A DNA stretch of 64,000 nt from Bactericera cockerelli (GCA_024516035.1 CM044958.1:40448099-40512098), one strand, 5' to 3'; shown: positions 14,974-27,062, counted from the first letter of the stretch. Made by a program: numbers and translations. Notes: generated by a model from the letters alone, not told the origin.

Positions 14974-15779
14974 AGGACATAAAGGTTATATTTTGTTTAT
15001 TTTTCCCTGTTTAATTTTACTGTCAATTTTTTATTTTTTTAATTTTTACCAATATTGGTTTTTTATATTAAATGTTTCTTCTTTTTGGTAAAGAGTTTAA
15101 AAATAATAATGACGTATTTTAAAAGTGCAAATTCGATATTGTAGAGACATAGATCCGGGGGAACAAAGAGTTGGAAACAATTGTCATAACTGATCAAAAA
15201 GACCCGTCTTCTACATTGGGGATAGGGAGTCGATTCCCACTTTGCAGTTGTTTGCTTAACGTAAAAAATGAGAGTAAAAAACTTAAAGGTCAGTACCAGC
15301 AGTATTCAATGTTAAATCAATTTTATGTTTAGAGAAAAAGGGCAAATTTGTATGTCTTTTTAGTCTAAAGAATTTGTTCAGCGGCCTGGGCAAGATGGGA
15401 TTTGTTCATTTGGTCAAATTTATAATCATCTTGGTCTAATTTAACACATTTAGTAAGGACAGAAAAGCTTGTAAATTAGACATAATTAGTATGATTAACA
15501 TCTCAATTTAACACGGTACCATCTATTTTAAAAATCATTAAATCAAAACCCCAAAATGGAAAATTACAAGTGTACCTGATAGATAGGTCAATCACATTAC
15601 ATTTATCATAGGGAATGGTATTTTCCCATGTTTGTATTGTGTGCGAATTATTATTATTATTTAATTTTTTTTTAGAAAAAAAAAAAAAAACCATAAAAAC
15701 TAAGTTCAAAAAAAATTTCAAAAATTAAAAATCAAACAATTAAACATAAAAAAAAAAAATACACAATAATTTGTCTTAA

Positions 15780-15827
15780 AAAAGGGCAGGGTTATTTCTA
15801 TGGCAATCTCTTTCCCCGAATTCATCC
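15780..15827 (+). repeat. dispersed GGCAATCTCTT motif, copy 4
   Basis: Reads AAAGGGCAGGGTTATTTC, then TATGGCAATCTCTTTCC. Same order of blocks as the other copies. Confidence 0.45.
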
Positions 15828-18800
15828 TTGGTTAAAGTTAACATGACAATGAAAATCGGTTCCCCTTTTAGTATACGGCCCAATGAGGTTGGACAATGTA
15901 TGCTTTCTAATGTTACTTGCACATCAAAACCAAACTTCAGTCCTCATGGAATAATTCGGGGCTAGAATTTTAATTAAACTAATCAAGGATCATGGATGAA
16001 TTTTTTTTATCTTTCTGATACGAAAATAACCTGAGGGGGAAAAGGGATAGAAAAGAAATTAAAATCAACTTTACCCAGTGGTAAATCATGCACTCAATGT
16101 ATAATTAAAATTATTGCAGATCAGTATAAAAAGCACAGATAGTCGTGATAGATCACAGCTTTTCAGAAGTGATCTATAGTATAAATTAGATTGTAGAAAA
16201 TCCACCCTGTTTTACAAGAAAGGGGTGAAAGCCAAAGAATGTTGGAATAAGGAACAACGCGTGGGGCAAATTTCACGCCAAGGGAAGAGCTTGAGGGGTA
16301 ATGTCCGTCATATAAAAAGGGAATTAAACTTAGTCGGGCAGAAACCCAGAAAGACATGATAATAAAGTGAGAAGAGGGAGAAGAAGAGTGTGTGTTTAAG
16401 AGGAAGGAAAGAGAAATAAGGAGAGGGGGAAATGTGGTGTGGGCTGAGAGAAAGGGAAAGGTGGTCAAATTAGATGGAAAGGGGTGGATTGTTGGAAAGG
16501 GGAGAAAGATTTCGGACCCCCCCCCCCCCCCCTCATTCCCCCTTTTTCCGTCGTCCTTAAACTATTTTATATCGTTGCCTATACCAGTTGTCACACCCAA
16601 TTTTTGAGGGAAAAATGGGGGAAGGAGGATTTGGTTTTTGGTGTGAAGAAATTGGCTTGCACATAGCGTTAGGCAAAAGACTGAAACTGTAATTTTTTTG
16701 CAATGAAAAGGAAAGGGCCATTTTCTTTGAAATTTTAGAAAATAAGTGAAAATCGATTTTTAAGAACTTTTGACCCTATCACATGAAAAACCCAAAAGGT
16801 ATGAAAGTTAACCAAATTTTTGGGTTTTAATTTTTTCTTACAGACGAAATGCCAGAAATTGAAAAAAAACATAATTCTTTGTACCCTGAAAGTATGTATT
16901 TCACAAGTTACCACAATCATCTTATGAATAGATGTTTATGTTTTAGACGTGGATAGATTTTGAACTTTATTTTAATATTAACCTGGCGGCTACCCAAAAC
17001 CATTTTGGTGAACCATCATTCTAAAGAAGACAGTAAAAAAAAAGGTAATCTGGGTCTTGCATTTAAAAAACTTCCCTTCTAATAATAGGGACACCTAACA
17101 ATTACACATGTTGATAACTCTGTTAAACATCAAATAAAAATTAAAATGTCGTGTACATTGTTTACTTTTGATGAAATTTTTGCATGTTTTTTCATATTTT
17201 CCACATTGTCCTGGGACACAAAAAACGCCCTAATGCACAATTTCGAGAAAAAACCCTGACAGAGAGTTTAACGGTTCTCTCTTCTTTGTAAGGTTTTCTC
17301 TTGAGAATTAAGCCCATGGTTTATTGTTTTTGTTTAATTAAATTGTGCAGCACCCCAAAAAAAAGAGCATTCAAATCTTGTGCGTCCGCTTTTGTGGCGG
17401 TAATCAATCACACAGGTTGGAAACACGAGGGGAAAGTTTCAGGTTCCGGTTGCTTGTGTCTGAAAGAAAGGTTATGTCCTAAGGTCGACTTTTTTGTTTG
17501 TTTTCAGAAGGGTACTTGAGAAATCTTTCTTGTTAAATACTAATATAAAAATAATAAAACCACCTATGAACTAAAAGCAATACAACCCGTTATACGAATC
17601 ACTAAACTGAAATGAATTAGAATAACATTCCAACCCAAGCCTTTTTCAATGAATTTTTTAGATAACTTGCTTAAGGCCTTATTATTTGAAAAGAACGAAA
17701 TTTTTAAAGACAAAAAGTTTTAAAAATATTATAAACACCAAAATTCTAAATTCCTTAATTTTATTCAATAAGAAAAATTTAAAAAATTTTCAAGTAGTTA
17801 AAAAATTAGAACAAAATGTTTAGTACTTGACTATGCTTATGATTTTTTTTTATTACAAAAACCCAACCGCCTTATTCCAAACAGTTTAACCATAGGACCA
17901 ACAGGCATATTCCAATAGCTCACCCCAAAAAAAAGGTAATAAACTTTAGATCGTCGTTTAATTTCTTTATGCCTTCAAATATTATCATAAAACGGATGGT
18001 TTTTTGTTAAATTACTTGAAATGCTTTTAGAATTTCAGACACATTGCCCCTTCTTTGTTCTTGTCAGCCTAACATTTGAACATTAGGCGACCGCCTTTTG
18101 TTAGAGATTATATTGTTATGGAAGGTTATGGATACCAATGTTCATGGAGATTCATTATTTGTAAAACTATTGTTAGCGTCCTTGTTCATATTCCAGTCAT
18201 TATTTAATTCAATATTTTGATAAAATTAATGGGGGTATGAGTGCAAGGCAGAGTAAAGGAGATGTTTCATCTTGTTCTTTTTAGTGTTCCACAGTTCAAA
18301 GATTTTCAGAAACATTATCCAAGTCATACCTTGAGTCAACCAACCCATAATCAAAGGTAATTATAAGTTTTTCGTGAACAAATAAAAAAAATAAAAATTT
18401 TAAATTTTAGATTGGTCAAATTCTAAAAAATCTACAAATGTATTGAATATCCAATCTTGAGTTATGAGTTTTTAACAACGTACCTGCGTTATTTATGCCC
18501 TATTTTACCTTTATTTTTAAATGCATCGCCCCAGGACTTTATTTTTTTTTTAAAAAAAATTTGGGGTCACAAACGCTTTATTCTGACGCCATTGAAGTTT
18601 TGGGGGCTAATGCTTGCAAAGAAAAGGCAGTTCTATATTAAGCTCTTTGGCGTGTCAGTCATGCTGACTCTGTTCCTTTTCTCTAATAAAATTAAATTTT
18701 TCTTTTATTTTCTTCTCAAATGTCCCCAGGGTGTTGCGTTGGGGATGAATATCAAATGTCTTGACGGCAAAATATTAAATGTCTTTTGAGGGTTTGTCAT

Positions 18801-19714
18801 CGAGGGGGTTTTGGGGCCTTTGGAATGACAGTGTCCAGAGCTTTTATTACCCAACATTCTCAAAGTTGATTAAAACTGAAAAAAAAAGAACAGACTTGAT
18901 CGTTAAGTTTGTAAATAAATGTCAAAAAAACTTTTCTGACTAATAATAAACTCCACACGTACATAAACGAGTATTATGACTAAGTTTAAGTGGGAATTTT
19001 ATTATGACAAAAATTATGTTAAAATGTATTGTATAGAAATTCTAAAAAAAATAAAATGGTGGACCCACACGATAACAAGAAAAACTTGTTCTCCCTAAAA
19101 AATCATATCTCTTATCGTTTAGGGTAGAACGGCCAAAACCCCGCCCAATGGCGGTCAAAAGGCCGACGCTGGCGGCACCGATTTTTTCAAAGTTTCTGCT
19201 GAGTCTTCTATATATTTTGATAAACAATTAAATAAAATAATGTGCGTAGGGGTTTGGTACTTACTTGAAATTTTTGATGTTTCATAGAGTTTTAGTGGTA
19301 ATTTTATATTAAATTCGTATATCCCTAATTAGGTACTTTAACTGACAGGATTCAAATGGGGGATTATTACATTCAAGAATCGTTGGTATTTTCCATAGAA
19401 AATTTGAAAATTTTATTTTTACCATGCTCATTTGCTCAATTTGTCTTGTGGTTCAAATAAAGATACATAAATATCAACCCAATCTAGGTCTCAGGTAAAA
19501 AGTAGAATAATTTAGGTAAACCCTTTAGCCAACCAACAGGAATTGATTTTTTTTTTCAAATCAACCAACAGAACTTTTGAACATTGTTAACGACCAAACT
19601 TTTCCTTACATGCAGGGCTTCAAATGTTCACAAAGTTCCCCGTATCAGAGAAAACTGACGGAAACTCAAGCTTTCTCTGCCCAAGTAATAAACCGAAAGC
19701 GTCATTAGTCTTGA

Positions 19715-19893
19715 GGAAAATTGCCTTTTCTGAAGCGGTATATCCGTCCATCCATTTTGCTAAAGTTCTCCAAGTTTTATCGAGTCTTCAACGTTGAGAA
19801 GGTCTCCTATCTTTATTTGAGTGAGGACACGCCTGGAGCAGCTGCTGACCTTTTGTACATAAGAATGATTATGGTCACTTTAATTATAATATA
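19715..19893 (+). CDS. possible exon or coding remnant, unknown product
   Basis: Between an in-frame TGA at 19712 and a TAG near 19891 the plus strand is open and reads like ordinary protein. It begins GKLPFLKRYIRP and later contains RVFNVEKVSYLYLSED and TPGAAADLLYIRM. The mix of acidic, basic, Gly/Pro and hydrophobic residues differs from the biased frames nearby. There is no start codon at its head, so it would have to be an internal exon or a decayed transposon fragment. No splice site is convincing and I do not recognise the family. It lies just after the poor-texture region, so frame errors are possible. Confidence 0.25.
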
Positions 19894-20085
19894 GAACTCA
19901 TGATGAACCTTAAATCAATTTTTTTTCGCTGAAGTCTATTTTGTATGCACTCCGGAAAATTTACAGGATCTTCTTTCCGGTCGCTGGCATCCAATCAAGT
20001 TTATCGAATATCGGTGATCGGTGATCGAATATCAAAAAGTTAATCATCGAGTCTGTGTTTTGAAGATAGTTATAATAAGTAGGCA

Positions 20086-20415
20086 ATGCCGGATTAAGGC
20101 TACGCGGGGCCCTTGGCATTTCGAGGCTCGGGGCCCTAAAATTGTACTAATCATTTTTAGAACATTGAAATTGAAGCCAAGTGCCCTGAACATCGATCCA
20201 AAACCACTTTTATAGAGCCGCAGGCAACATTTTTTCCGAATGATATTAGAAAATAATGTCTAAATATGTATTATGAAAAGAAAATGTTAAGGAAGCTGTC
20301 ATTAGGTACGATGTGTAAAAAGTAGATCACCGATTTATGTAAGCTGCCTGAAGCAGAGGGGCCCCCCAAACCGCGGGACCCTTGGCATCTGCCAAATCCG
20401 CCATATGGGTAATCC
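20086..20415. mobile_element. putative MITE with CCGGATTA ends
   Basis: The left end reads ATGCCGGATTAAGG and the right end, reverse-complemented, reads CTACCGGATTACCC, so the ends are weakly inverted. GC-rich blocks with CGGGGCCCTTGGCAT lie near both ends. No clear target duplication is seen. Confidence 0.35.
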
Positions 20416-22069
20416 GGTAGTGTAAGTAGGTAATATTATTTATTCCTTGTAGTATAGATAATTATGACAAATATGCACTAGACAATTTAGTTTTATTTTA
20501 TGGTCAATATCCAATATCAGAAAGATATAAACGTAATTACATGAGTTCTAAGCCTGAGTAAATCAAGCTTCTATCTGTGCAGTGTGCAACTGTGCATGGT
20601 ATCAGCCTTTTATACCATGGTATTTCTATCACAGGTCAAGCACGAATCAGTCAATTCAATCAGACTAATGAACATTGGTCAATCTTACTGTTTGTATCAA
20701 ATGACGATCTATAGCCTCTTTTTAAGTAGAACTTATATAGAGGAGGAATTTTATACGTTATAAGTATTCCAAAATTTAAAAAAAAATTCTTACCGCCTAC
20801 ATTGTACCACAACATTTATGACTAACAAAATACTTTAGAATATCGAGCTATATCCAACTCATTGGTCAATTCTCTGCCTCTATTACTGCTTCTAGTCCCC
20901 GGTTTTTCCCCGTTATTCTTAGAAACCATATCTAAATAATATATACATATAATATATGAATACCAATATTGCCCCATTCCACAGTTGGTCATAAAAAGAT
21001 AAATATCTTTTTGGGAAATATAAGTTTCATATTTTCCAAAATATTTATTTTGTGAACTTTTTCCTCAAGCAGCATCTGATTTTCAGAAAACTGCTTAGAG
21101 CAAGCAGTTCACTTGATATTGTTCTCCAAATTTGTATTGTGCCAAAGTTTTTCGGCAAAAGTTGTTCTAGAGGAAAAACTCTTTCACAGCAGAAAGTTCA
21201 CTTTTTTAGTGTTTTCCTTTTTCTGGTCTTCTTTCAACCATCTCATCCGTTGAACTTCCTTTGCTCTGAAACTCCAAAATGTCGAAAACATATATGCCAT
21301 ACAGCAAAATAAAGTGACTCAAAAATTATTTTCCAGTGCAAACATTTATTAGGAGGAACCTTCCAAACCTCAGCTTGTAACATGATGCTTGTAGTCCTTA
21401 CAGAAAAAAAGTCACTTAAAAGAAGACGTTGATCTATGTCTGGAATAATAATAATTTCTTGTTGATATAATTAGAGATTGATCGAAATGGCCTACATCGA
21501 GTAGAATCCATTCATAACTAACCATTTTATTTTATTCCTCGGGTAATTGTTTTGAATTTTTGACAAAACTCTGCACACACTCTTACAATGATTTCAAATC
21601 TGACCAAGTGGCTAAATTGTTAAGACCACCCTGTTTTTCTCATATTTGTTCGAACCAACTTTCCAACCATCCTGCTTCTCCAACTTTTGTTCCGACCAAA
21701 CATTCTCGAAAGTTTCTTAGTTTCGCGCTTCAGTTAGCATCGTCGGTGCTTTATTTATTGTACGTGGAGATAACCCTCAAACTTTTACCCAAACATAGAA
21801 AAAAGAACAAGAAATCATCACTGGAATGAAGATAAAGACTTGAGAGTAGGTGGGTATGCTAGGAGATCGGGTAAAGTCGCGGAGCATGGGAAGTTAGGAA
21901 TGTACATGAGCATTATTGAGCAGGGACTTCCCATACAAACTTAGATGAGAAACTGTACCACCAATAGCATCTTAATGTGCTTTCCATGCATTGAATCATC
22001 CACCTACCTATCACAAACATAGATTACACTGTCCTGTTACGGAAAAGTTGGTAGCAAGATGTTAGAAAA
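20416..22069. other. no gene recognised
   Basis: AT-rich sequence. The only structure seen is an imperfect tandem pair of about 46-base units near 21625-21710 (CCACCCTG and CCATCCTG starts, each with TTTGTTC and GACCAA or GAACCAA). Confidence 0.5.
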
Positions 22070-22399
22070 TTATTCTACTGGGGTTATCCTACGGTATATG
22101 TACTTTGACACCTCTGCCCAGCTATAGCAAGTCAGTTCTCTTTTATATTCTCTCCGCGATATTATTGCCCCATGCACAGTCTGCTCCTCAAGGTCCTTCA
22201 GTGAAAAATCAACTTCAGTAGAACCTTGGAACTCAAGAGCCCAAGTAGTCATCGTAACGGAAGATGTTGAAATTTCTGTCAGACTCAAAAGTTTACCGGA
22301 AAATCTATGGAAAAACTTAAATAAAAAAGAACTGAGGGGTTTGGTCGAACGGTCGACGGCGAAAAGTTGTGTATGTAACTTTTCGGGAAATTCGTTCAA
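22070..22399 (-). CDS. possible coding exon, unknown product
   Basis: The minus strand is open here, and its downstream two thirds look protein-like: LTEISTSSVTMTTWALEF, then STEVDFSLKDLEEQTVHGA, then REYKRELTCYSW. On that strand a potential splice acceptor (CTGACAG, after a moderately T-rich stretch) precedes the segment starting ISTSSVTM. The upstream third is Phe/Lys-rich and probably not coding. A donor at the far end (GAG before GTGTCA) is weak. I do not recognise the family. It could be an exon of a minus-strand host gene or a transposon remnant. Confidence 0.27.
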   Translation of the reverse strand: MNEFPEKLHTQLFAVDRSTKPLSSFLFKFFHRFSGKLLSLTEISTSSVTMTTWALEFQGSTEVDFSLKDLEEQTVHGAIISRREYKRELTCYSWAEVSKYIYRRITPVE

Positions 22400-23320
22400 T
22401 GAGAAAGTTCGTCCGAAAATTTTCTAATTATAAAACTTTCGGTTACGAAAGCTAAAAGGTTAACCAAAATAAGTTTGAAACTTTCGGTCGAAAAGTACTT
22501 TAAAAGGTAACCTAGTTTCCTTTTTATTAAACACAAAACGGGCGGGTTTTCTGAAAGTTGTGTGAAATTTTCTTGTGTCTCGAACTTGACGGGTGGTCTG
22601 CAGCGAAAATATTGCGCAAAAATGAAATTTCAGAAACCAAGAAAAGTCTGAAGGCTGGCGTTGCAATACGGGGTGATGTGGAATTGATCTGGCGAGAGGA
22701 GTCGTTTTCAATCAAAATTATGATTCAGAAAGCACTGTTGGCAATGATTACACGCTGTCTAAACTAACCTAGTCAACCTCAGGACCTACCTAATTACCTA
22801 TTGAGCTTATAATATTGTATTGAGGAATCAGCGGATTTGAGTTTAAATAGTTGAAAGTTGAGATGGCATACCTATTTGCGTTTTTTTATTGACACTGTCA
22901 AATCAATTTTATTTATGGTTTCACATATCCTATGTAAAATAAAACAATACGTCATTACTTTTTTGCATTGACATACAAATAATATTGACATGGATGAAAA
23001 TGTTCTTTACCTTGAAGATTCTCGCTGACGACTTTCCTTTCAATCATATAATTATGTAGGTATATGGTACACAGCTCTTGAGGACAACAATTTCCAGGGT
23101 AATATTAGTTTATAAATTAGCTACATACTATTCAGCAAACTTCAGATTTGACAAACTTTGATATTGATAAGAGCATCATTATTATTAAGTATTAGAAATT
23201 TAAGATCTCATTTATTGATTTTTAAAACCAAAAGATTGAACAGAACGTTACTTAAAGCAAAACTTTTTTCTCAACTATTACTCGTATTTTCCAAAACACA
23301 TTTTATGTAATTTATTCATA
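22400..23320. other. no gene recognised
   Basis: AT-rich, with several short AACTTTCGG and CGAAAG repeats between about 22310 and 22560 that look like degenerate inverted repeats but cannot be given firm borders. Confidence 0.4.
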
Positions 23321-23322
23321 TA

Positions 23323-23445
23323 CCGACCTCAGTAGCTTCATCGATAAGGCTGCGGACTTGTAACCTGGAGATCGGTGGTTCAAGTCCCGGTTACGGCGTA
23401 GTAAAGTGAGTTTGAGTAGTTGTGATATCACGAAAGTCATTAACA
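23323..23445 (+). repeat. tRNA-derived SINE head
   Basis: The box-A region reads CAGTAGCTTCATCGATAAGG and a good box B follows (GGTTCAAGTCCCGG), spaced as in a tRNA gene. The body continues into a non-tRNA tail (GTAAAGTGAGTTTGAG), as expected for a SINE. A degenerate relative lies near 37425-37475 (ATAGCTTGATCAATAAAACG, then CGGACTTGTGACCTG). Confidence 0.55.
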
Positions 23446-23746
23446 AAAATAAGATATTTTTTTAACTTTATTCAATTGTACATTTAAAAAACTGAAAATC
23501 ACAAAATATATCAGTTCCACTAAACTTTACAAATTAACTTTGACTCCTAATGCACTTAATTTTATCTACCATTCTTCTAAAACAAATAATAGATTTATGT
23601 ACACAAATTTACCAACAAATTAGAAGAATCCAAAATTCGTTCGACTAGAGACCAGAAAATGAACTATAGAGAACTGAAAAATCTGTCTTTCTCATACTGG
23701 ACAACATGACGTATTACGTCACTCACTCAAAACATCCCATGCCAGG

Positions 23747-23917
23747 ATGTCTAGTTCACCTGTTAGCAGGAGATTCCAGGATCAAAAATCCTCCCCGGTT
23801 TCACAATCCAGGGGTCGCCGTTCATTCAACAGGTTTCGCGAGCAGGACAGGTCTGTTCCTGAGAAGAGTCCTGCAAGGGTTCAGGATTCAGGTTCTTGCG
23901 AGAGCTATACAGGATGA
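23747..23917 (+). CDS. small Ser/Arg-rich ORF, unknown
   Basis: A 56-codon frame starts at an ATG and ends TGA. The product is hydrophilic and Ser/Arg/Gln-rich: MSSSPVSRRFQDQKSSP, then SRGRRSFNRFREQDRS, then RVQDSGSCESYTG. The same frame stays open about 55 bases upstream of the ATG. Base composition is richer in C and G than its surroundings, which is why it stands out. No domain is visible. It could be a short exon, a disordered N-terminus, or chance. It ends about 110 bases before the mariner element at 24032. Confidence 0.25.
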   Translation: MSSSPVSRRFQDQKSSPVSQSRGRRSFNRFREQDRSVPEKSPARVQDSGSCESYTG

Positions 23918-24031
23918 CTCAAATATATTTTCAATTATTTACTGAAAAGTAAAAAAGAAAATAAAAAAGAAATAGGTACAATGATACATATTAGAATGTC
24001 CGCCGCTTTCATGTAATAAGTAATACCTATA

Positions 24032-24939
24032 CGAGGTCTGTCCCGAAAGTTCGTATAAAAGTGTTCTGGCAACGCTGGAAGGCAAAGTGGGGAGGCAATT
24101 TGGGCTATTTCCCCTTCTACAACATCCAAACAATTCTCAGTGTGCGTTCGATCGCCTTACGATAAAAACTGGATCGTCCCGGTACCTGTGAAGTGACCCC
24201 TCTCTCTATCACTCGTCGGCATGGAACTCTCAGTCATTCAAGAACAGCGCGTCATCATCAAATTTCTCGTAAAACTCGGCAAGAATGGGCACGAAATTTT
24301 TAATGATCTCAACCAAGTTTATGGAGATGATGTTTTCAAGGAACCAACAGTCCACAAGTGGGTAAAAAGATTTCGTGAGGGCCGAGAAAGTCTCGAAGAT
24401 GACCCTCGGTCAGGACGTCCTTCCACTTCCAGCACTTCTAACAATGTGGAAAGAATTCGATCCTGTGTCCTGCAGGACCGTCGTTTAACCGTCAGACAGG
24501 TGTCTGAAGAGCTTTCTTTGAGCAAAACAACTATTTGGCGCGAGAGGGGCGGTGGATCCTCCACCACGACAATGCCCCCGCTCACACCTCTCTCGTTGTG
24601 CGTGAGTTTCTGGCTGCCAATTCGATCATAGCGACTGAACACCCCCCTTATTCACCGGATTTGGCACCCTGTGACTTCTTTTTATTCCCAAAAACAAAAT
24701 TGGTGCTTCGGGGGCGGCATTTGGGGGACGTTGAGGCCATTAAAGCAGCAACGACGAGTCAGCTGAAGAGACTTCAAACTGAGGACTTTCAAGGAGCCTT
24801 CAAACAGTGGAAACGGCGTTGGCAGAAGTGCATTGTGTCCCAGGGAGAGTACTTTGAAGGAGACAAAATTGAATTACCCGATTAATTGTAATATAAAATT
24901 TTTATTTCATTTTTATACGAACTTTCGGGACAGACCTCG
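24032..24939 (+). mobile_element. mariner element, internally deleted
   Basis: Perfect 29-bp terminal inverted repeats (CGAGGTCTGTCCCGAAAG at the outer end) sit at 24032-24060 and 24911-24939, each flanked by TA, the target duplication of the Tc1/mariner superfamily. At 908 bp it is shorter than the usual roughly 1.3 kb. The interior holds both ends of a mariner transposase gene with the middle missing, so it cannot mobilise itself. Intact TIRs suggest fairly recent insertion or mobilisation in trans. Confidence 0.95.
24221..24885 (+). pseudogene. mariner transposase, central deletion
   Basis: From the ATG at 24221 the frame encodes a mariner N-terminal DNA-binding region: paired HTH motifs with KWVKRFREGRESLEDDPRSG and RPSTS, then LSLSKTTIWR. 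At about 24541-24552 this joins, in a different frame, to the C-terminal catalytic part: WILHHDNAPAHTS, then PPYSPDLAPCDFFLFPK. The Asp codons at 24568 and 24673 have exactly 34 residues between them, matching the second and third residues of the mariner DD34D triad. The first catalytic Asp and roughly 130 residues are absent compared with the usual 340-350 aa, and the junction shifts frame. The N-terminal half could still yield a DNA-binding peptide of about 136 aa; that is inference. Confidence 0.93.
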
Positions 24940-24999
24940 TATAACTAGGTAGGTATTTAGATGGGATCAAATTTCGCAAAAAAAAAAAAAAAAAAAAAA

Positions 25000-25710
25000 T
25001 GGACGTGCTGTGTTAGATTTTTAGGTTTACCGTATGTTTAGGGAAAACATTATTTATAATATAGGGTCATTCTTTTAGACGGCACATAGTACATAGCTCT
25101 CTTGTATGTTGCATCAATATACTTATATTTTTGTCTTTCTAAATGACGGGTACAGAAACTTATCAAATGCGACTTTATTCTACATAAAAAATGTATCGGT
25201 ATTATTGGTAAGTTGAAAACCCTACTTTTGCACTTATTTGATTTTCTTAAATATCAGAGCTCCAATTTTTATAATATATACAGACATACACAACTTTGAT
25301 ACTGAATACTATAACCTTCTTCTCTCTTCCTACAACTGAACGTTCCATTTATTTGTATAGACCACTGTTCAAAGCAATGCCGGCAGTCCACAAGCTGAAG
25401 TGAACCACCCTGTATATTGTAAGGTCCATTGTTGGAATTTTAGAAAAGGATGCTGCTCCTGTATCTCTCCCACGACCTTTGATATGAGAGGACTGAGTTC
25501 TGATGATAAAGGGTTAGGTAGGGATGGGTTTGATCTTGAGGCCGTTAAGTTCAAAATCTTCAAAACAATAAAATTACATGATAGCAGTATAATCATTCTT
25601 AATGCAAACACACTGAATCTTTGCGATTTTACCTCTTCTTGACCAAGAACCATTATACCTACTTTCTTCTAGAATATTTTTCCAACCATATCTACTAGAT
25701 TTAATATAAT
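25000..25710. other. no gene recognised
   Basis: Begins after a 23-base A run (24978-25000). It contains a CCACCCTGTATA block near 25405 that resembles the ends of the fold-back elements at 33.5 and 45 kb. Open frames on both strands at 25369-25653 have unclear coding quality. Confidence 0.4.
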
Positions 25711-25711
25711 T

Positions 25712-25810
25712 CAGTCGAACCTGGATTTAAAAGAACTGAAGGGACCGGACATTTTTTCTCTTATATCCAAGTCATCTGCAAAAGTTTCTCTTATAACTAG
25801 GTTCGACAGT
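25712..25810. mobile_element. short TIR MITE, pogo-like ends
   Basis: The left end reads CAGTCGAACCTGGATTTAAA and the right end, reverse-complemented, ACTGTCGAACCTAGTTATAA. Ends of the form CAGTCGAACC followed by a TTATA-rich block resemble pogo/Tigger-type elements. About 100 bp, no coding capacity; the TA duplication is not clear. Confidence 0.5.
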
Positions 25811-26420
25811 ATACTGTATAGAAGTTTTCATTAGTAAAATAATATCTTGTAACATACTAAATTGGCAAATTTAATATTTTACTTTTTCCTCTTGATTTAT
25901 GTATTACTGTACTTACACACTATGAACTCAAATCAGTGCTTATATACTATTTGATATACGAAATATATATGTTTCTAAATCAATATGGACCCACTTGGTC
26001 GCATTTCTATCTAAAGAACCACTGAACAAACAGCACAAGGAGAGCTGGAGAAGTTTCTTTCGACCATGGAAAACTTTGTTTATGTTAGATGAAAATTGGA
26101 AAATTCAACAGAGAAACTTTCTAATGAAATAATAAACCATTTCAACAATTTTCAAACTCAAAAAGCATGTATAAAATTGAATATTTAGCCAGAAGAAATA
26201 TAAAACCCTATCTTTTTTGCTTGACTTTAAATAGTAAGTTGTTCGTATGAGAGTGTCCCCTAGAAAACATACATTTATATCTTACTTATACTTACTCAGT
26301 AAAAATAGTCATGCAATAAACAGATGAAGTGGTTTGTAAAATAAGAACATTCACACACAAACAATAATATCCAGCTACCCACAAAATTCTATTATTGTAT
26401 TCATTGTACTTCTTTGTTGC

Positions 26421-26552
26421 AAAAAAAGAGTTGCTGATCTGTTGAGCTTTCTACTGTATTTTTTTTTTTAGCATTTCTTATTGTGTGCCAACATAAATAA
26501 TAATTATAAAAAATATAGTAGAAAGCTCAACAGATCAGCAACTCTTTTTTTA
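26421..26552. repeat. near-perfect inverted repeat hairpin
   Basis: The left arm 26421-26459 (AGAGTTGCTGATCTGTTGAG and onward) and right arm about 26513-26551 are complementary over roughly 39 bases with one mismatch, around a loop of about 53 bases. It may be a small MITE; a hairpin RNA source is an alternative. Confidence 0.7.
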
Positions 26553-26706
26553 CTTTAATATTATTAGCAGGTTTAATAGTTTTTTTTTTTCAATACATTG
26601 ACATTTTATAACAATTTTATTTAATTTATGATAAAACAACACAACATGAACAACATCTTATAATTTAATAGATAACATATCGAATTTTATGTTGTCTAAT
26701 AATAAT

Positions 26707-27062
26707 CTTCTTCTTCTTTTACTCTGTCTTATCCCGCTCAAGCAGGGTCGACGTTGTTCAACCTCATGGTTGAGGTTGATTGGTTTTGGCACATTTTTTT
26801 TTACGGCTGGATGCCCTTCCTAACGCCAACGATTCTATTTGATTTAACGTCCTGGATTAGGACGGGGGTTTTACCCTCCATTCGCTGGGAATCGTACCAG
26901 CTACCCACATTAACCTCACCCAGCCTGGGTAGGGCCGGAAATGGCAGCCTCACGTGTTTGGATGGAACAGAATTTTCTTCGAAAAGTCTGCCCCAGCCGT
27001 GAGTTGAACTCGGGAACTCTGGACTACGGGCAGTAGTCACAACCATTACGCCACGGAGGCTG
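26707..27062 (-). mobile_element. tRNA-derived SINE, full length with TSD
   Basis: On the minus strand it opens with a tRNA-like head (GCCTCCGTGGCGTAATGG as box A, GAGTTCAACTC as box B). A central domain follows (GGCTGGGTGAGG, then AATGGAGGGTAAAACCCCC), then a block with GGGCATCCAGCCG, ending in an AAG-repeat tail. A perfect 11-bp duplication, CTAATAATAAT, lies at 26696-26706 and 27063-27073, so the borders are firm and insertion was by target-primed reverse transcription. The central domain recurs in the 5S-headed SINEs at 54958 and 62279. Confidence 0.92.

Larger units (their letters stand above)
1..19450. other. homopolymer-distorted, gene-free stretch
   Basis: This stretch is full of adjoining homopolymer blocks (runs of 4-10 identical bases, such as AAAACCCCC or GGGGTTTTTT) that are rare after about 19.5 kb. 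Open frames here are short and dominated by Phe, Lys, Pro and Gly from these runs, and I support none as coding. Strand-biased tracts occur near 6290-6560, 9840-10040 and 13610-13800 (purine), 12210-12300 (pyrimidine), and 16360-16540 (purine, ending in about 16 C). A 26-base T run lies at 4606-4631. The only MITE readable here (8878-9004) is a garbled copy of a clean one at 28.9 kb, which suggests base-call or consensus error rather than an unusual genome, though real decay cannot be excluded. Confidence 0.5.

Noticed and set aside
24319..24642. 107-codon minus ORF inside the mariner
   Set aside because: Antisense shadow of the transposase frame.
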